Source: Gammaproteobacteria bacterium (lineage in GTDB: Bacteria > Pseudomonadota > Gammaproteobacteria > Burkholderiales > Rhodocyclaceae). From it: a DNA stretch of 64,000 nt. The notes under the pieces were generated by a model that searched no databases, had not been told where the DNA came from, and worked only from the letters and a program-made list of their open reading frames with translations. How positions within the stretch are numbered: position 1 is the stretch's first letter; every line of letters starts with the position of its first letter. Positions 24,295 through 38,058 of the stretch are shown in pieces. Location of the stretch: the NCBI GenBank assembly GCA_018828385.1, contig JAHJVE010000014.1, positions 62,001-126,000 on the forward strand. Reading direction: 5' to 3'. The position numbers and the translations under genes were made by a program.

Positions 24295-26855
24295 TGGCCT
24301 GCGATGTCGCCGCCCTGCGGGCAGAAGTCAAGGCGGCGCAGATCCGCCTTCAGGAAAGTTACGAACAAACCGGCGATGCAGATGCCCTGCTCCGTGACCG
24401 CAGTCAGCAAGTAGACAGCGTTCTCGAAAAACTCTGGGCCTCGTTCGAATTTCCCGCCACCCTGGCCCTGGCCGCGGTCGGCGGCTACGGTCGCGGCGAA
24501 CTGTACCCGGCCTCCGACATCGACCTGCTGATCCTGCTTCCCAGGGAAGCGAGCGGCGCCCTGCAGGAAAAGCTCGAGCGGCTGATCGGCTCGTTCTGGG
24601 ACATCGGCCTGGAGATCGGGCACAGCGTCCGCACCATCCAGGACTGCCTGAACGAAGCCGAAAACGACATCACGGTACAGACGGCCTTGCTTGAAGCCCG
24701 CCTGTTGACCGGCAACGGCAAGCTTTTCGCAACCTTCCAGAAGCGCCTGCGCGGCCACCTCGATCCCCTGCTTTTTTGCGAGGCCAAGCGGATCGAGCAG
24801 CAGGAACGCTACCTCCGCTTCAACGAGACGCCCTACAGCCTCGAACCCAACTGCAAGGATTCACCGGGCGGCCTGCGCGATTTTCAGGTCATTTTCTGGA
24901 TTGCCAAGGCCGCCGGTTTCGGTTCGACCTGGGAGGAGTTGCAAAGGAGCGGCATCGTTACCCAGGAAGGCATGGCGCAAGCCCAGGAATGCCAGGAATA
25001 CCTGACCCATCTGCGTATCCGTCTGCATTTCATGCTCGGGCGCCGCGAAGATCGGCTGCTTTTCGACTACCAGAGCAACCTGGCCGCCAAGTACGGATTT
25101 GTCTCGAACGAAGCGAAGCGTGCTTCCGAGCAACTCATGCAGGTCTACTACCGCAATGCAAAAACGGTCAGCCTGCTCAACACCATCCTGCTGCAAAACA
25201 TGGCGGCGGCACTGACGCCCGAGAACGAACAGACGCCGCAACCGTTCGACGACAACTTCCAGATCGTCGGTAACCTGCTCGACATCCGCGACGAAGCCCT
25301 CTTCGAAAAACGGCCCTCGGCCATTTTCGACAGCTTCCTCGCCATGCAGGAATCCCACGAGCTATCGGGCATGACCACGCGTACCCTGCGCGCCCTGTGG
25401 CGGGCCCGCGAGCAGATCACGCCGGAATTCCGCGCCGATCCGGAAAACCGGGCGTTGTTCCTGAAATTGCTGCAGAGCGAGCGTGGCATCGTTCATGAAT
25501 TCCGGCGCATGAACCAGCTCGACATTCTCGGCGCCTACCTGCCCAATTTCGGGCGTATCGTCGGCCAGATGCAGCACGACCTGTTCCACGTCTACACCGT
25601 CGACCAGCACATCCTGCAAGTCCTGCGCAACCTTCGCCGCTTTACGATGAGCGAATTCGCCCACGAATACCCGCTGTGTTCGCGCATCGTCAGCGAACTG
25701 GACAGTCCGTGGCTGCTCTATATCGCCGCCCTTTTCCACGACATCGCCAAGGGCCGCGGCGGCGATCACTCCGAGCTCGGCACTGTCGATGCTTTGGAAT
25801 TTTGCCAAAATCACCGGTTGACCGTAGAAGACACCGAACTCGTCGTCTGGCTGGTCAGGAACCACCTCGTCATGTCGCAGGTCGCGCAAAAGGAAGACCT
25901 CAGCGACCCCAACGTGATCGGCAAATTCCTCGATCTGGTTGGTGACATCCGCCACTTGCAGGCCCTCTACCTGCTGACCCACGCCGACATCCGCGGCACC
26001 AGTCCGAAAGTCTGGAACCATTGGAAAGGCAAGCTGCTGGCCGATCTCTATTACCAGACCCTGCACCACCTCTCGAGCGGCAACGCCCCCGCCACGCACG
26101 GCGTCATCGCCGAGCGCCAGGCCGAAGCAATGCGCCTGCTGCGTTTCTTCGCGCTCTCCGACACCGTTCATGAGCGGCTGTGGAAGCAGCTCGACACCGT
26201 CTATTTCCTGCGCCATTCAGCTGAAGAAATCGCCTGGCACACGCGCTCGCTGCATTACCGCATCTACAACAACCAGCCGGTCGTCCGCGCCCGCCTCCAC
26301 CAGGAAGGCGAAGGCCTGCAGGTCATGGTCTACACCCAGGATCAGCCCGATCTTTTCGCCCGCATCGTCGGCTTCTTCGCCCGTGCCGGCTACAGCATTG
26401 TCGACGCCAAGATCCACACCACGGCACACGGCTACGCGCTCGACAGCTTCGTTGTGCTCGACGTTGAAAATCGCGACAACGACCGAGAAATGGTCGCCTA
26501 CATCGAGCACGAACTGGAGCAGCGCCTGGTCCACGAAATGCCGCCGGATGTCCCGTCAGCCGGGCGCCTGTCGCGGCAGGTCAAGCACTTCCCGATCAAG
26601 CCGGAAGTCGATATCCGCGGTGACGAAAAGGGATCGAATTTCATCCTCACGCTGACCGCGGCCGACCGCCCCGGCCTGCTCTACACCGTCGCCAACACGC
26701 TGGCCGAGCACGGTGCCAGCCTGCACACCGCCAAGATCACAACCCTCGGCGAACGGGCCGAAGACGTTTTCCTGATCAGCGGCGGCGACCTGCGCGATAC
26801 CGGCAAGCGCATCCGTCTGGAAACCGAACTGATGGAGCGCCTGAAGGTTGGCTAG
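24294..26855 (+). CDS. glnD: PII uridylyltransferase / uridylyl-removing enzyme
   Basis: 853 residues. It uridylylates PII when glutamine is low and removes UMP when glutamine is high. The nucleotidyltransferase motif [17 protein letters not shown] is near residue 60. The HD hydrolase motif [17 protein letters not shown] is near 480. Two C-terminal ACT domains follow ([20 protein letters not shown] and [20 protein letters not shown]). The map-glnD pair is common. A good dispersed-element copy at 25796-25827 lies just after the HD motif and encodes [10 protein letters not shown] in frame. Confidence 0.97.
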   Translation: MACDVAALRAEVKAAQIRLQESYEQTGDADALLRDRSQQVDSVLEKLWASFEFPATLALAAVGGYGRGELYPASDIDLLILLPREASGALQEKLERLIGSFWDIGLEIGHSVRTIQDCLNEAENDITVQTALLEARLLTGNGKLFATFQKRLRGHLDPLLFCEAKRIEQQERYLRFNETPYSLEPNCKDSPGGLRDFQVIFWIAKAAGFGSTWEELQRSGIVTQEGMAQAQECQEYLTHLRIRLHFMLGRREDRLLFDYQSNLAAKYGFVSNEAKRASEQLMQVYYRNAKTVSLLNTILLQNMAAALTPENEQTPQPFDDNFQIVGNLLDIRDEALFEKRPSAIFDSFLAMQESHELSGMTTRTLRALWRAREQITPEFRADPENRALFLKLLQSERGIVHEFRRMNQLDILGAYLPNFGRIVGQMQHDLFHVYTVDQHILQVLRNLRRFTMSEFAHEYPLCSRIVSELDSPWLLYIAALFHDIAKGRGGDHSELGTVDALEFCQNHRLTVEDTELVVWLVRNHLVMSQVAQKEDLSDPNVIGKFLDLVGDIRHLQALYLLTHADIRGTSPKVWNHWKGKLLADLYYQTLHHLSSGNAPATHGVIAERQAEAMRLLRFFALSDTVHERLWKQLDTVYFLRHSAEEIAWHTRSLHYRIYNNQPVVRARLHQEGEGLQVMVYTQDQPDLFARIVGFFARAGYSIVDAKIHTTAHGYALDSFVVLDVENRDNDREMVAYIEHELEQRLVHEMPPDVPSAGRLSRQVKHFPIKPEVDIRGDEKGSNFILTLTAADRPGLLYTVANTLAEHGASLHTAKITTLGERAEDVFLISGGDLRDTGKRIRLETELMERLKVG
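25796..25827 (-). repeat. Good copy of the dispersed element inside glnD
   Basis: Minus-strand core CTACGGTCAACCGG, perfect, then TGATTTTGGCAAAATTCC. The tract part is slightly shortened compared with the consensus. It encodes QNHRLTV; the smc copy encodes QNFRLTV from the same frame. Confidence 0.8.
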
Positions 26856-26867
26856 TTGCTAGCAACT
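26854..26867. other. Perfect 14-bp palindrome between converging glnD and mtnP
   Basis: AGTTGCTAGCAACT spans the glnD stop and the mtnP stop. No T-run follows on either side, so it is at best a weak two-way end signal. Confidence 0.3.
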
Positions 26868-27636
26868 AAACAGACATGCCCATCGGCTGGCAACTGTCCG
26901 TGCTGCCAACCAGTTTCTCTACGATAACCTTGACGCGTCCCATCGCGTCGTGCAGCACGTGCTCCAGGCTTTCGAAGTGGATGCCGTTGACGCTGCTGCC
27001 ACGGCCCGCCGCATGGTTGGCGACGACATTGATCGCGGCGTAAGGCAGGCCCAGTTCACGCGCCAGGATAGCTTCCGGCATGCCGGTCATGCCGACCACG
27101 TCGGCGCCATCGCGCTCGAGACGGTTGATTTCGGCAGCCGTTTCAAGACGCGGACCCTGCGTTGCGGCATAGACCGCATCGACCTTGATGTCGATGCTCA
27201 GTTGTTGCGCAGCGGCGAGAATACGGCGACGCAGGTCGGCGTCGTAGGGCTCGGTAAAATCGACGTGTGTCACCGGCGTGCCGTTACCGTGGAACATCGT
27301 CGACTTGCGGCCCCATGTGTAATCGATGATCTGGTGCGGCAGGACGATGTCGCCCGGCTGCAGGTCGGGACGAATGCTGCCGACCGAGGCCACCGAAATG
27401 ACGCCAGTAACCTTGTGATGATGCAGCGCCCACATGTTGGCCCGGTAATTGACCATGTGCGGCGGGATGGTGTGGCCGTAGCCGTGGCGCGGCAGAAAAA
27501 CCGCCGGCTGGCCGCTGATCTGCCCGAAAACCAGGGCGCCGGATGCTTCGCCGTAGGGCGTGCGCACCACTTCGCGATGCGAAACGTCGAGATTGGACAG
27601 CGTTGTCAGGCCGCTGCCGCCGATGATTGCCAGCAT
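26866..27636 (-). CDS. mtnP: S-methyl-5'-thioinosine / methylthioadenosine phosphorylase family
   Basis: 256 residues from ATG 27636. Purine nucleoside phosphorylase family 2: MLAIIGGSGL at the start, LPRHGYGHTIPPHMVNYRAN for phosphate and nucleoside binding, and GMTGMPEAILARELGLPYA. It cleaves methylthio-purine nucleosides left from polyamine synthesis. Some proteobacterial members prefer methylthioinosine; the sequence alone does not settle this. The adjacent methyltransferase and phosphoribosyltransferase suggest a purine-salvage cluster. Confidence 0.88.
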   Translation of the reverse strand: MLAIIGGSGLTTLSNLDVSHREVVRTPYGEASGALVFGQISGQPAVFLPRHGYGHTIPPHMVNYRANMWALHHHKVTGVISVASVGSIRPDLQPGDIVLPHQIIDYTWGRKSTMFHGNGTPVTHVDFTEPYDADLRRRILAAAQQLSIDIKVDAVYAATQGPRLETAAEINRLERDGADVVGMTGMPEAILARELGLPYAAINVVANHAAGRGSSVNGIHFESLEHVLHDAMGRVKVIVEKLVGSTDSCQPMGMSV

Positions 27637-27637
27637 G

Positions 27638-28339
27638 TTATTTTTTCCTTTCCACCAGCAACGAAGCCAGCGTCGGCACCACGCCCTTGAGCGACGGGTG
27701 CATTTTTCGGTTTGGAGCGTTGTTGACCGTATCGTCGCCCAGCTTGCGATAGAGCGCATTGGCACGCACGGCAACGAAGGGCAGATCAAGCAAGGTCTTG
27801 CCAGCATGGTAGCTGACCAGCGTATCGCGGCCAATGTCCTTGGCCTGCCACGCAATTGCCGTGCGATCGACGAAATGCAGCGCCTGCACGGTTGGCAACC
27901 CGGCGGCCAGCTCGGCGACCAGACGATGCAGCTTTTCGCGGTAGGCGATGACCGCGCGGCCGGCATCGGTAGCCACTGCGCCGGTCGTCTCGGCGGGCGC
28001 GCCCATGAGCCAGCAGACCACGCTATCGGGCGCAAAGGCTTCAATGCTGGCGCGCTGCGCGGCGGTAAGTGCGGTCAGATCGGCCAGCATCAAGGTCACA
28101 TCGCTGCCATCAACGCGTTGCTGTGTCAGTTCCAGGCATTTGCCGAGCGAATCGATGGAGAGTACAGCCAAACTCCGCCTGGCCAGCGCCTGCGTGGCGA
28201 AACCGACACCGCAGCCGATTTCCAGCACGCGCTGGCCGGGCACCAGCGCCGCCATCCAGTCGTAATCGCCGCGCCGAACGTAGGCCTGTCCTTCAGTTTC
28301 CCAGTAGCCGATGAACTCGGCGACCGTTGCACCGCTCAC
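27638..28339 (-). CDS. SAM-dependent methyltransferase, function unknown
   Basis: 233 residues, GTG start overlapping the hpt stop by 4 bases. The SAM-binding motif is VLEIGCGVGFATQAL, followed by an acidic end of strand 2 (LSIDS). The rest is not family-specific to me. It ends one base before mtnP and probably belongs to the same transcript (galU-hpt-MTase-mtnP). A weak dispersed-element-like stretch lies near its 3' end. Confidence 0.75.
   Translation of the reverse strand: MSGATVAEFIGYWETEGQAYVRRGDYDWMAALVPGQRVLEIGCGVGFATQALARRSLAVLSIDSLGKCLELTQQRVDGSDVTLMLADLTALTAAQRASIEAFAPDSVVCWLMGAPAETTGAVATDAGRAVIAYREKLHRLVAELAAGLPTVQALHFVDRTAIAWQAKDIGRDTLVSYHAGKTLLDLPFVAVRANALYRKLGDDTVNNAPNRKMHPSLKGVVPTLASLLVERKK
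27710..27732 (-). repeat. Weak partial match to the dispersed element
   Basis: Minus-strand TACGGTCAACAAC keeps the core CGGTCAAC, and one A/T tract (GAAAAATG) lies about 14 bases further on. The first tract is missing. It could be an eroded copy or chance. Confidence 0.25.
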
Positions 28340-28884
28340 TCGGTTTCCTTCATGGCATAGACGGCCGGCAGGTTGCGCCAGACGCCGCCGGCATCCATGC
28401 CGAAACCGAAGACAAAGCGATCGGGCACGGTCAGGCCAACGAAGTCGGCGGCAATCGGCTTGTCCTTGCCATTGAGCTTGTCGGCGAAGACGGCGGTGAG
28501 CACCTCGTCGGCCCCCATGCGGCGCAGGCTTTCCTTGACGGCAGCGAGCGTCACGCCTTCATCGAGAATGTCATCCACCACCAGCACGGTGCGCCCCTTG
28601 ACCGAGGTCCACGGGGCCGAACGCCAGGAAATCTTGCCGCCCTGCGTTTCCGGGCCGTAGCGCGTGGCGTGCAGGTAGTCGAAGTCGAGCGGAAAATCGA
28701 GCTTGGTGAGCAGTTGACCGCAGAAGACGACGCCACCGGTCATCACGCCGAGGACCAGCGGGTATTTGTCGGCGAGGCGGGCGCGAATGGCAGCAGCCAC
28801 CTCGGCCACGGCGCCCTGCACGACGGCCTCGCTGTGAATCAGCTCGGCATTGGCCAGCATGGCCTGCGCTTTTTTCAAATCCAT
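28336..28884 (-). CDS. hpt: Hypoxanthine-guanine phosphoribosyltransferase
   Basis: 182 residues, typical. The PRPP-binding signature VLVVDDILDEGVTLAAVKESL is clear. The base-binding C-terminal part (DFVGLTVPDRFVFGFGMD) matches the HPRT type. It salvages hypoxanthine and guanine to IMP and GMP. It starts directly at the galU stop and overlaps the methyltransferase start. Confidence 0.9.
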   Translation of the reverse strand: MDLKKAQAMLANAELIHSEAVVQGAVAEVAAAIRARLADKYPLVLGVMTGGVVFCGQLLTKLDFPLDFDYLHATRYGPETQGGKISWRSAPWTSVKGRTVLVVDDILDEGVTLAAVKESLRRMGADEVLTAVFADKLNGKDKPIAADFVGLTVPDRFVFGFGMDAGGVWRNLPAVYAMKETE

Positions 28885-33028
<4,144 letters not shown>

Positions 33029-36000
33029 TTAAGCCGCATCCCTCATTTTCAAAGCTTCCTGAATATCCACTTCCACGACGCGCGACACGCCGGATTCCTG
33101 CATGGTCACGCCGACCAGCTGTTCGGCCATTTCCATGGCGATTTTATTATGGGAAATGAACAGGAATTGCGTCGCGCCCGACATTTTCTTGACCATCGTG
33201 CAGAAACGTTCGGTATTGCTGTCGTCAAGCGGCGCATCGACCTCGTCGAGCAGGCAGAACGGCGCCGGATTGAGCTGGAACATCGAGAACACCAGCGCGA
33301 TGGCGGTCAGCGCTTTTTCGCCGCCGGAGAGCAAATGGATGGTCGAGTTTTTCTTGCCCGGCGGCTGGGCGATGACCTGGACGCCTGCATCGAGAATTTC
33401 GTCGCCGGTCATGACCAGCTCGGCGCGACCGCCGCCAAACAATTCGGGAAAAAGCCGCCCGAAATGGCCGTTGACCGTATCAAAAGTGCTTTGCAGCAGG
33501 TCGCGCGTCTCGCGGTCGATGCGGCGAATGGCGTTTTCCAGCGTTTCCATGGCCTCGGTCAGGTCGGCCGCCTGCATGTCGAGGTAACCCTTGCGCTCGG
33601 TCGCCGTTTCGAGTTCCTGCAAGGCGGCCATGTTGACGGCGCCAAGTTCGGCGATGGCGTTGGTCAGGCGGGTGATTTCGCCTTGCAGGGCCGGCGGCCG
33701 GGCATTGCCGAGTTCAGCCTGCAGCGCTTCTTCATTGGCGCCGGCTTCGAGCAGTTGCATGGCGAACTGCTCGGCATTGAGCGCTGCCGCCTGCTCTTTC
33801 AGTTTGAGGTCGCCGATCCGCACGCGCAGCGGTTCAAGACCCTGCTCGATGCGCAGGCGCTGCTCTTCGAAGCCACGCAGGGCGTTGGTTGCCGCTTCGA
33901 GCGCATCGCGCTTGTCGGCCAGAATCTTTTCCGCTGCCTGCCGTGCTTCGAGCGCCGCCTGCAATGCGCCTTCCATGACATCGGGCGGCGCCGCCTCGAC
34001 CTGCTCGGCGCACTGGGCGCGGTCTTTTTCGATGCGGTTCAACTCGCGCTGAGCCACGGCCTGCTGGGCGAAAACGTCCTGCAGCTTGCCGTCACATTCG
34101 CGCAGCGAAAACTGCGCCTCGCGCAGGGCACGGTCGAAATCGGAATTGCGCTCGCGCTCGGCACGCACGGCGCGTTCGCACTCGTCGAGCCGGGTTTGCG
34201 CGCCGTGGACCAGCACGCGGATGCGGCCCAGACCGTCGCGGATTTCGGCGATGCGCTCGTCGGCCGCCATGTCGCGCTCGCGCTCGCTCTCTTCTTCCTC
34301 GGCCAGTTCGGCCAGTTGTTCCTGCAGGCGCTCCTTCTGCTCCTTGTGGCGCTCGATGGCCTGCGACAGCTTGAGCACTTCGACCTGCACGGCATGCACG
34401 CGCTGCTGGCGATCGGTGACGTACTGGCGAATTTCGCCCATCTCGGCCTGCTTGTCCTCGACCTGTTCGTCGAACATGACCAGCTGCTCGCGGATGGCGT
34501 CAGCCTTTTCCTCGGCCATGGCGATGCCCTCGCCGAGCGCTTCGATTTCGCGCTGGCGTTCGAGCAGGCCGTGTTCGCCCTGATCCGGAGCGAAAAAGGT
34601 GACGCTCGCCGCACTGACCAGATCGCCGCCGCGCGTCACGATGACCGCCCCCGGCGGCAGATCGGCACGCACGGCCAGCGCATCAGCCAGCGTTTCCGCC
34701 GTGCGCACCTGGCCCAGCCAGTCGTCGAGCACGGCCTGAATCGCCGGATCATCGCTGCGCACGCGCGCCGAGAGCACTGCCACGGTCAACCGGAAATTTT
34801 GGCCAAAATTGAAATCGCCCGGCAGCACCACGCTGAGCCGCGCTTCCGGCCGGTCGTGCAGCCAGGCGTCGAGCTTGGCCGGATCGTCGCAGGCGATGGC
34901 GCTCAGACGCTCGCGCAACACAGCCTCGACCGCCTCTTCCCAGCCGGCTTCGACGTGAATCTTCTGCCACAGCGGCGGCGCGTTTTCCAGCTCGTGACGA
35001 CGCAGCCATTCCGGCAGCTTGCCGCTCTGCTGCGTGCGCGCCTGCATCTGCTCAAGCGCGGCGCGGCGCGCCTGGCCGGCGGCCAGTTCGCGTTCGATGC
35101 GCTGCACTTCGGCCTGCGCTTCCTTGCGCCTGGCCTCCAGCTGCGGCATTTCCTGTTGCAATTGCTGGAGCTGATCCTGGTCGCCGGCCAGTTCCTCGCG
35201 CAGCAGGCTGAGTTCCTCTTCCTTCTCGGCCAGGTCCATTTCGTCCGGCGCGTCGTTTCCACCGGTTTCCTCGCGCAGCCGTTCGCGGCGCAGGGTGATG
35301 GCCTGTAGCGCACGCTGGGCGTGCGACTTGTTGGTCAGCTCGACTTCGAGCTTCTGCTCGCCGTTGGTCGACCGCGCCTTGAGGCGGGTCAGCTCTTCCT
35401 GGGCCTGGACGTGGTCTTCCTCGACCTGCGGCGCGATGTTCATCTGCTCGTGCAGCTTGGCCTCGGCCTCTTCGACGCGCAGCTTGGTGATTTCCTGCGT
35501 TTCTTCCCACTTCAGGCGATCTTCGCTCAGCTTCTCGGCCGTCTCGCCCCAGTGCTTGAGCTCGTCTTCGAGTTGCGTCAGGCGCGCCTCAAGCTGGCTG
35601 CGCGATTCGCGGCGATGGCGGATTTCCGCCTCGAGCCGGGCGACTTCGGCGTTGGCCGTGTACATGTCGCTCTGCGCGTTGTGCAGCGCGTCGCCGGCAG
35701 CAAAGTGCGCCTCGCGGGTTTCCTCGGCGCGCGCCTCGGTTTCGCGCAAGGCGGCACTTTGCGCTTCGAGATCGGTCGTCGCCCGTTCGACGTCGAGCGA
35801 CAGCTTTTGCCTTTCCGCCTCGGCCTCGCGCTTCCGGAGCAGCCACAGCACTTGCTGGCGCTGGACCAGCTGTTCGTTCAGCCCCTGATAGCGGCGCGCC
35901 ACTTCGGCCTGGGCTTCGAGCCGCTCCATCTGGTTGCCGAGTTCCTGGCGGATATCCTCGACGCGCAGCAGGTTTTCACGGGTGTCTTCGAGCCGGCCGT

Positions 36001-36541
36001 TGGTTTCCTTGCGCCGTTCCTTGTAACGCGTGACGCCGGCCGCTTCTTCGAGGAAAACGCGCAGATCGTCCGGCCGCGCCTCGATGATGCGCGAGATCAT
36101 TCCCTGGCCGATGATGGCGTAGGCGCGCGGGCCGAGGCCGGTGCCGAGGAAGAGGTCGGTGATGTCCTTGCGGCGGACCTTCAAATTATTGATGAAGTAA
36201 TCCGACTGCCCCTGCCGCGTCAGCGTGCGCTTGACCGACAGTTCGGTGTATTGCGACCACTGGCCGAGGGCCCGGCCGAGCAGGTTCTCGAAGATCAGTT
36301 CAACCGAAGCGCGCGACACCGGCTTACGGTTCGACGAGCCGTTGAAGATGACGTCCATCATCGACTCGCCGCGCAGCTCCGAAGCCTTCGACTCGCCCAG
36401 CACCCAGCGCACGGCATCCATGATGTTGGATTTGCCGCAGCCATTGGGGCCAACGACGCCGACGAGCTGGCCGGGAACGGCCACTGCAGTGGGGTCGACG
36501 AAGGACTTGAAGCCGGAGAGTTTGAGTTTGGTAAGACGCAT
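33029..36541 (-). CDS. smc: Chromosome partition protein Smc
   Basis: 1170 residues from ATG 36541, chosen because MRLTKLKLSGFKSFVDPT is the conserved SMC start; an upstream open frame lacks similarity. Walker A is GPNGCGKSN (about residues 32-40). Two long coiled coils flank the hinge (about 500-650). The ABC signature is LLSGGEKALTAIALVFSMF and Walker B is FCLLDEVDAPLDDSNTE. It condenses and segregates the chromosome with ScpA/B, which are not in this window. A good dispersed-element copy is inside the hinge region (34781-34815). Confidence 0.97.
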   Translation of the reverse strand: MRLTKLKLSGFKSFVDPTAVAVPGQLVGVVGPNGCGKSNIMDAVRWVLGESKASELRGESMMDVIFNGSSNRKPVSRASVELIFENLLGRALGQWSQYTELSVKRTLTRQGQSDYFINNLKVRRKDITDLFLGTGLGPRAYAIIGQGMISRIIEARPDDLRVFLEEAAGVTRYKERRKETNGRLEDTRENLLRVEDIRQELGNQMERLEAQAEVARRYQGLNEQLVQRQQVLWLLRKREAEAERQKLSLDVERATTDLEAQSAALRETEARAEETREAHFAAGDALHNAQSDMYTANAEVARLEAEIRHRRESRSQLEARLTQLEDELKHWGETAEKLSEDRLKWEETQEITKLRVEEAEAKLHEQMNIAPQVEEDHVQAQEELTRLKARSTNGEQKLEVELTNKSHAQRALQAITLRRERLREETGGNDAPDEMDLAEKEEELSLLREELAGDQDQLQQLQQEMPQLEARRKEAQAEVQRIERELAAGQARRAALEQMQARTQQSGKLPEWLRRHELENAPPLWQKIHVEAGWEEAVEAVLRERLSAIACDDPAKLDAWLHDRPEARLSVVLPGDFNFGQNFRLTVAVLSARVRSDDPAIQAVLDDWLGQVRTAETLADALAVRADLPPGAVIVTRGGDLVSAASVTFFAPDQGEHGLLERQREIEALGEGIAMAEEKADAIREQLVMFDEQVEDKQAEMGEIRQYVTDRQQRVHAVQVEVLKLSQAIERHKEQKERLQEQLAELAEEEESERERDMAADERIAEIRDGLGRIRVLVHGAQTRLDECERAVRAERERNSDFDRALREAQFSLRECDGKLQDVFAQQAVAQRELNRIEKDRAQCAEQVEAAPPDVMEGALQAALEARQAAEKILADKRDALEAATNALRGFEEQRLRIEQGLEPLRVRIGDLKLKEQAAALNAEQFAMQLLEAGANEEALQAELGNARPPALQGEITRLTNAIAELGAVNMAALQELETATERKGYLDMQAADLTEAMETLENAIRRIDRETRDLLQSTFDTVNGHFGRLFPELFGGGRAELVMTGDEILDAGVQVIAQPPGKKNSTIHLLSGGEKALTAIALVFSMFQLNPAPFCLLDEVDAPLDDSNTERFCTMVKKMSGATQFLFISHNKIAMEMAEQLVGVTMQESGVSRVVEVDIQEALKMRDAA
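34781..34815 (+). repeat. Good copy of the dispersed element inside smc
   Basis: Core CACGGTCAACCGGAA, then ATTTTGGCC and AAAATTGAAAT. Plus orientation, opposite to the gene. It encodes FNFGQNFRLTVAV in the Smc hinge. It is the first plus-oriented good copy after a run of minus copies. Confidence 0.88.
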
Positions 36542-36585
36542 GCCTGCTTGCAGCGGGGCAAATGCCGCCGCCATGACGGGGGCCG

Positions 36586-36591
36586 TATAAT
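36586..36591 (+). promoter_or_regulatory. Candidate -10 box upstream of the guanine-deaminase-like gene
   Basis: A perfect TATAAT lies in the 97-base divergent gap, 47 bases before the ATG at 36639. No convincing -35 stands 17 bases upstream. The opposite strand also reads TATTAT here and could serve smc. Confidence 0.35.
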
Positions 36592-36638
36592 AACATCGAC
36601 TATTTGATCGCCCGGCCCTCAGGGAAGGAAGGTTTCCG

Positions 36639-37112
36639 ATGAACCTCGACGACCAGTTTCTCGCCCGCGCCATCGAACTGGCCCGTCATGGCAGCGAAAG
36701 CGGCGAAGGCGGGCCGTTCGGTGCCGTCATCGTGCGCGACGGCAAGATCATCGCCGAAGGCTGGAACCGCGTCGTCGCCAGCCACGACCCGACGGCCCAC
36801 GCCGAAATCAGCGCCATCCGCACCGCCTGCGCCGGCGCCAACAGCTTCCATCTGCACGGCTGCACCCTCTACGCCTCGAGCGAACCCTGCCCGATGTGCC
36901 TGTCCGCCGCCTACTGGGCGCGCATCGACCGCATCGTCTTCGCCAACAGCCGGGCCGAAGCCGCAGCCATCGGCTTCTGCGACGATGAACTGTACAGCGA
37001 ACTGAACCGCCATTTCTCGGCCCGCAGCATCGTCATGGAACACCACCCGACACCGGGCGCGCTCGAACCGCTGGAACGCTGGGCGGCCAATCCGGGTCGA
37101 ATCCCCTATTGA
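36639..37112 (+). CDS. Nucleoside/base deaminase, guanine deaminase (GuaD) type
   Basis: 157 residues, cytidine-deaminase fold. Zinc motifs are THAE-like TAHAEISAIR and SEPCPMCLSAAYWARI. Overall it resembles the short Bacillus GuaD type (GGPFGAVIV, a long C-terminal tail ending in Tyr, RIPY-end), in which the C-terminal Tyr completes the neighbour's active site. It would convert guanine to xanthine. A tRNA adenosine deaminase (TadA) is the main alternative but lacks this tail. A good ribosome site (GGAAGGAAGG) precedes it. It diverges from smc. Confidence 0.78.
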   Translation: MNLDDQFLARAIELARHGSESGEGGPFGAVIVRDGKIIAEGWNRVVASHDPTAHAEISAIRTACAGANSFHLHGCTLYASSEPCPMCLSAAYWARIDRIVFANSRAEAAAIGFCDDELYSELNRHFSARSIVMEHHPTPGALEPLERWAANPGRIPY

Positions 37113-37130
37113 TTCACCGGGGCCGCCCGC

Positions 37131-37448
37131 ATGCACTCCGAAGAAATTCCGCAACGTGCCGAAACCCTGCAGGTGCTGCGCCTGATCAGCGACCTCGAGC
37201 CCATCCTCATGCTCGGCGGCAACGAAAATGGCTACGGCGAACGGTGGACGCTTTCCGGCCAGGAAGTCCAGCCGGCCATCGCCCAATTCCTGATGAACAG
37301 CGGATTTATCGCCGAAGCCGGCGAAACTGAACTGGGCGCCGTCAAGCTGACCCTGACCGAAAAGGGCTGCGAATTCCGGGATAGAGGATTGGCCTGGTGG
37401 GCCGAACTCAACTTCCTCGAAAAGCTGAAAGTCACGGTGTTCGGCTGA
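37131..37448 (+). CDS. Hypothetical protein, 105 residues
   Basis: It starts 18 bases after the deaminase stop and has no clear ribosome site, so the exact start is uncertain. The middle (WTLSGQEVQPAIAQFLMNSGFI) and the block VKLTLTEKGCEFRDRG look like a small winged-helix fold, where TLTEKG is a common wing motif. I do not recognise the family. A dispersed-element copy lies 42 bases after the stop. Confidence 0.6.
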   Translation: MHSEEIPQRAETLQVLRLISDLEPILMLGGNENGYGERWTLSGQEVQPAIAQFLMNSGFIAEAGETELGAVKLTLTEKGCEFRDRGLAWWAELNFLEKLKVTVFG

Positions 37449-37490
37449 ACCGGCCGGGCAGGCCGAAAGCCGTATCCGGCTGGCGGACGC

Positions 37491-37525
37491 CTACGGTCAA
37501 CCGGAAAAAATGCCCAATTTTCAAC
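37491..37525 (+). repeat. Good intergenic copy of the dispersed element
   Basis: Core CTACGGTCAACCGG, perfect, then AAAAAATGCCCAATTTTCAA. It lies between two genes, and its second A/T tract overlaps a possible -35 of the next gene. Confidence 0.9.
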
Positions 37526-37546
37526 AGCCCCCTGGCTTGCTATGCT
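37518..37546 (+). promoter_or_regulatory. Possible promoter for the PNPOx-like / GAF pair
   Basis: TTTTCA, 17 bases, then TATGCT with an extended TG (TGCTATGCT). The -35 would be supplied by the last tract of the dispersed element. Start of the next gene is at 37582. Confidence 0.4.
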
Positions 37547-37581
37547 TCTCTCATCGCAATGCCCTCCACCATCGGAACGCC

Positions 37582-38058
37582 ATGCTCGACCACGACAACG
37601 CCGCCTTCATCCAGACCGGAGTCAGCATCAGCCTGGCCGCCTGCAATGTCGATCGCCTGCCCTGCATGAGCCGCGGTCTGGGCTGCAAACTCATCGACGG
37701 CGGGCGTCAAATCGCGATATTCATCAAGCGCTCGCAGTCGGCCGAACTGCTTGAAAACATCTGCAACACGGGCCGGGTCGCCAATGTCTTCAACCTGCCG
37801 AGCAGCAATCGCACCCTGCAGCTCAAAGGTGACGACGCGCAGATCCTGCCTTTCGACCCGGCCGATCTGCCCGTGATCGAATCGCACATTCCCCATTTCC
37901 TCGACGAGGTCATCCCCTTCGGCATGCAGGAGAACATGGTTCGGGCGCTCTTTGCCTGCACGGTCGACGACCTGGTGACCGTGGTCTATACGCCAAACGC
38001 CGCCTTCACCCAGACCCCCGGGCCGAAAGCCGGCGACCCGCTGGGCACTGCGTCATGA
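37582..38058 (+). CDS. Small flavin-binding-type (PNPOx-like) protein
   Basis: 158 residues from ATG 37582; an upstream ATG at 37510 lies inside the dispersed element and is unlikely. The pattern SLAACNVDRLPCMSRGLGC ... RQIAIFIKRSQSAELLENI looks like the split-barrel FMN-binding family related to pyridoxamine-phosphate oxidase. It overlaps the next gene as ATGA, and that gene also begins with such a domain, so the two products probably work together. Function unknown. Confidence 0.6.
   Translation: MLDHDNAAFIQTGVSISLAACNVDRLPCMSRGLGCKLIDGGRQIAIFIKRSQSAELLENICNTGRVANVFNLPSSNRTLQLKGDDAQILPFDPADLPVIESHIPHFLDEVIPFGMQENMVRALFACTVDDLVTVVYTPNAAFTQTPGPKAGDPLGTAS

Noticed and set aside
28700..28716. 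GCAGTTGACCGCAG in hpt
   Set aside because: Only the short core is similar and the residues (FCGQLLTKL) are typical of the enzyme family.
33442..33480. Minus-oriented match to the element core in smc (TACGGTCAACGG)
   Set aside because: It encodes the conserved Smc segment FDTVNGHFGRLF, and the A/T tracts are not at the right spacing. Counting it would also blur the orientation pattern.
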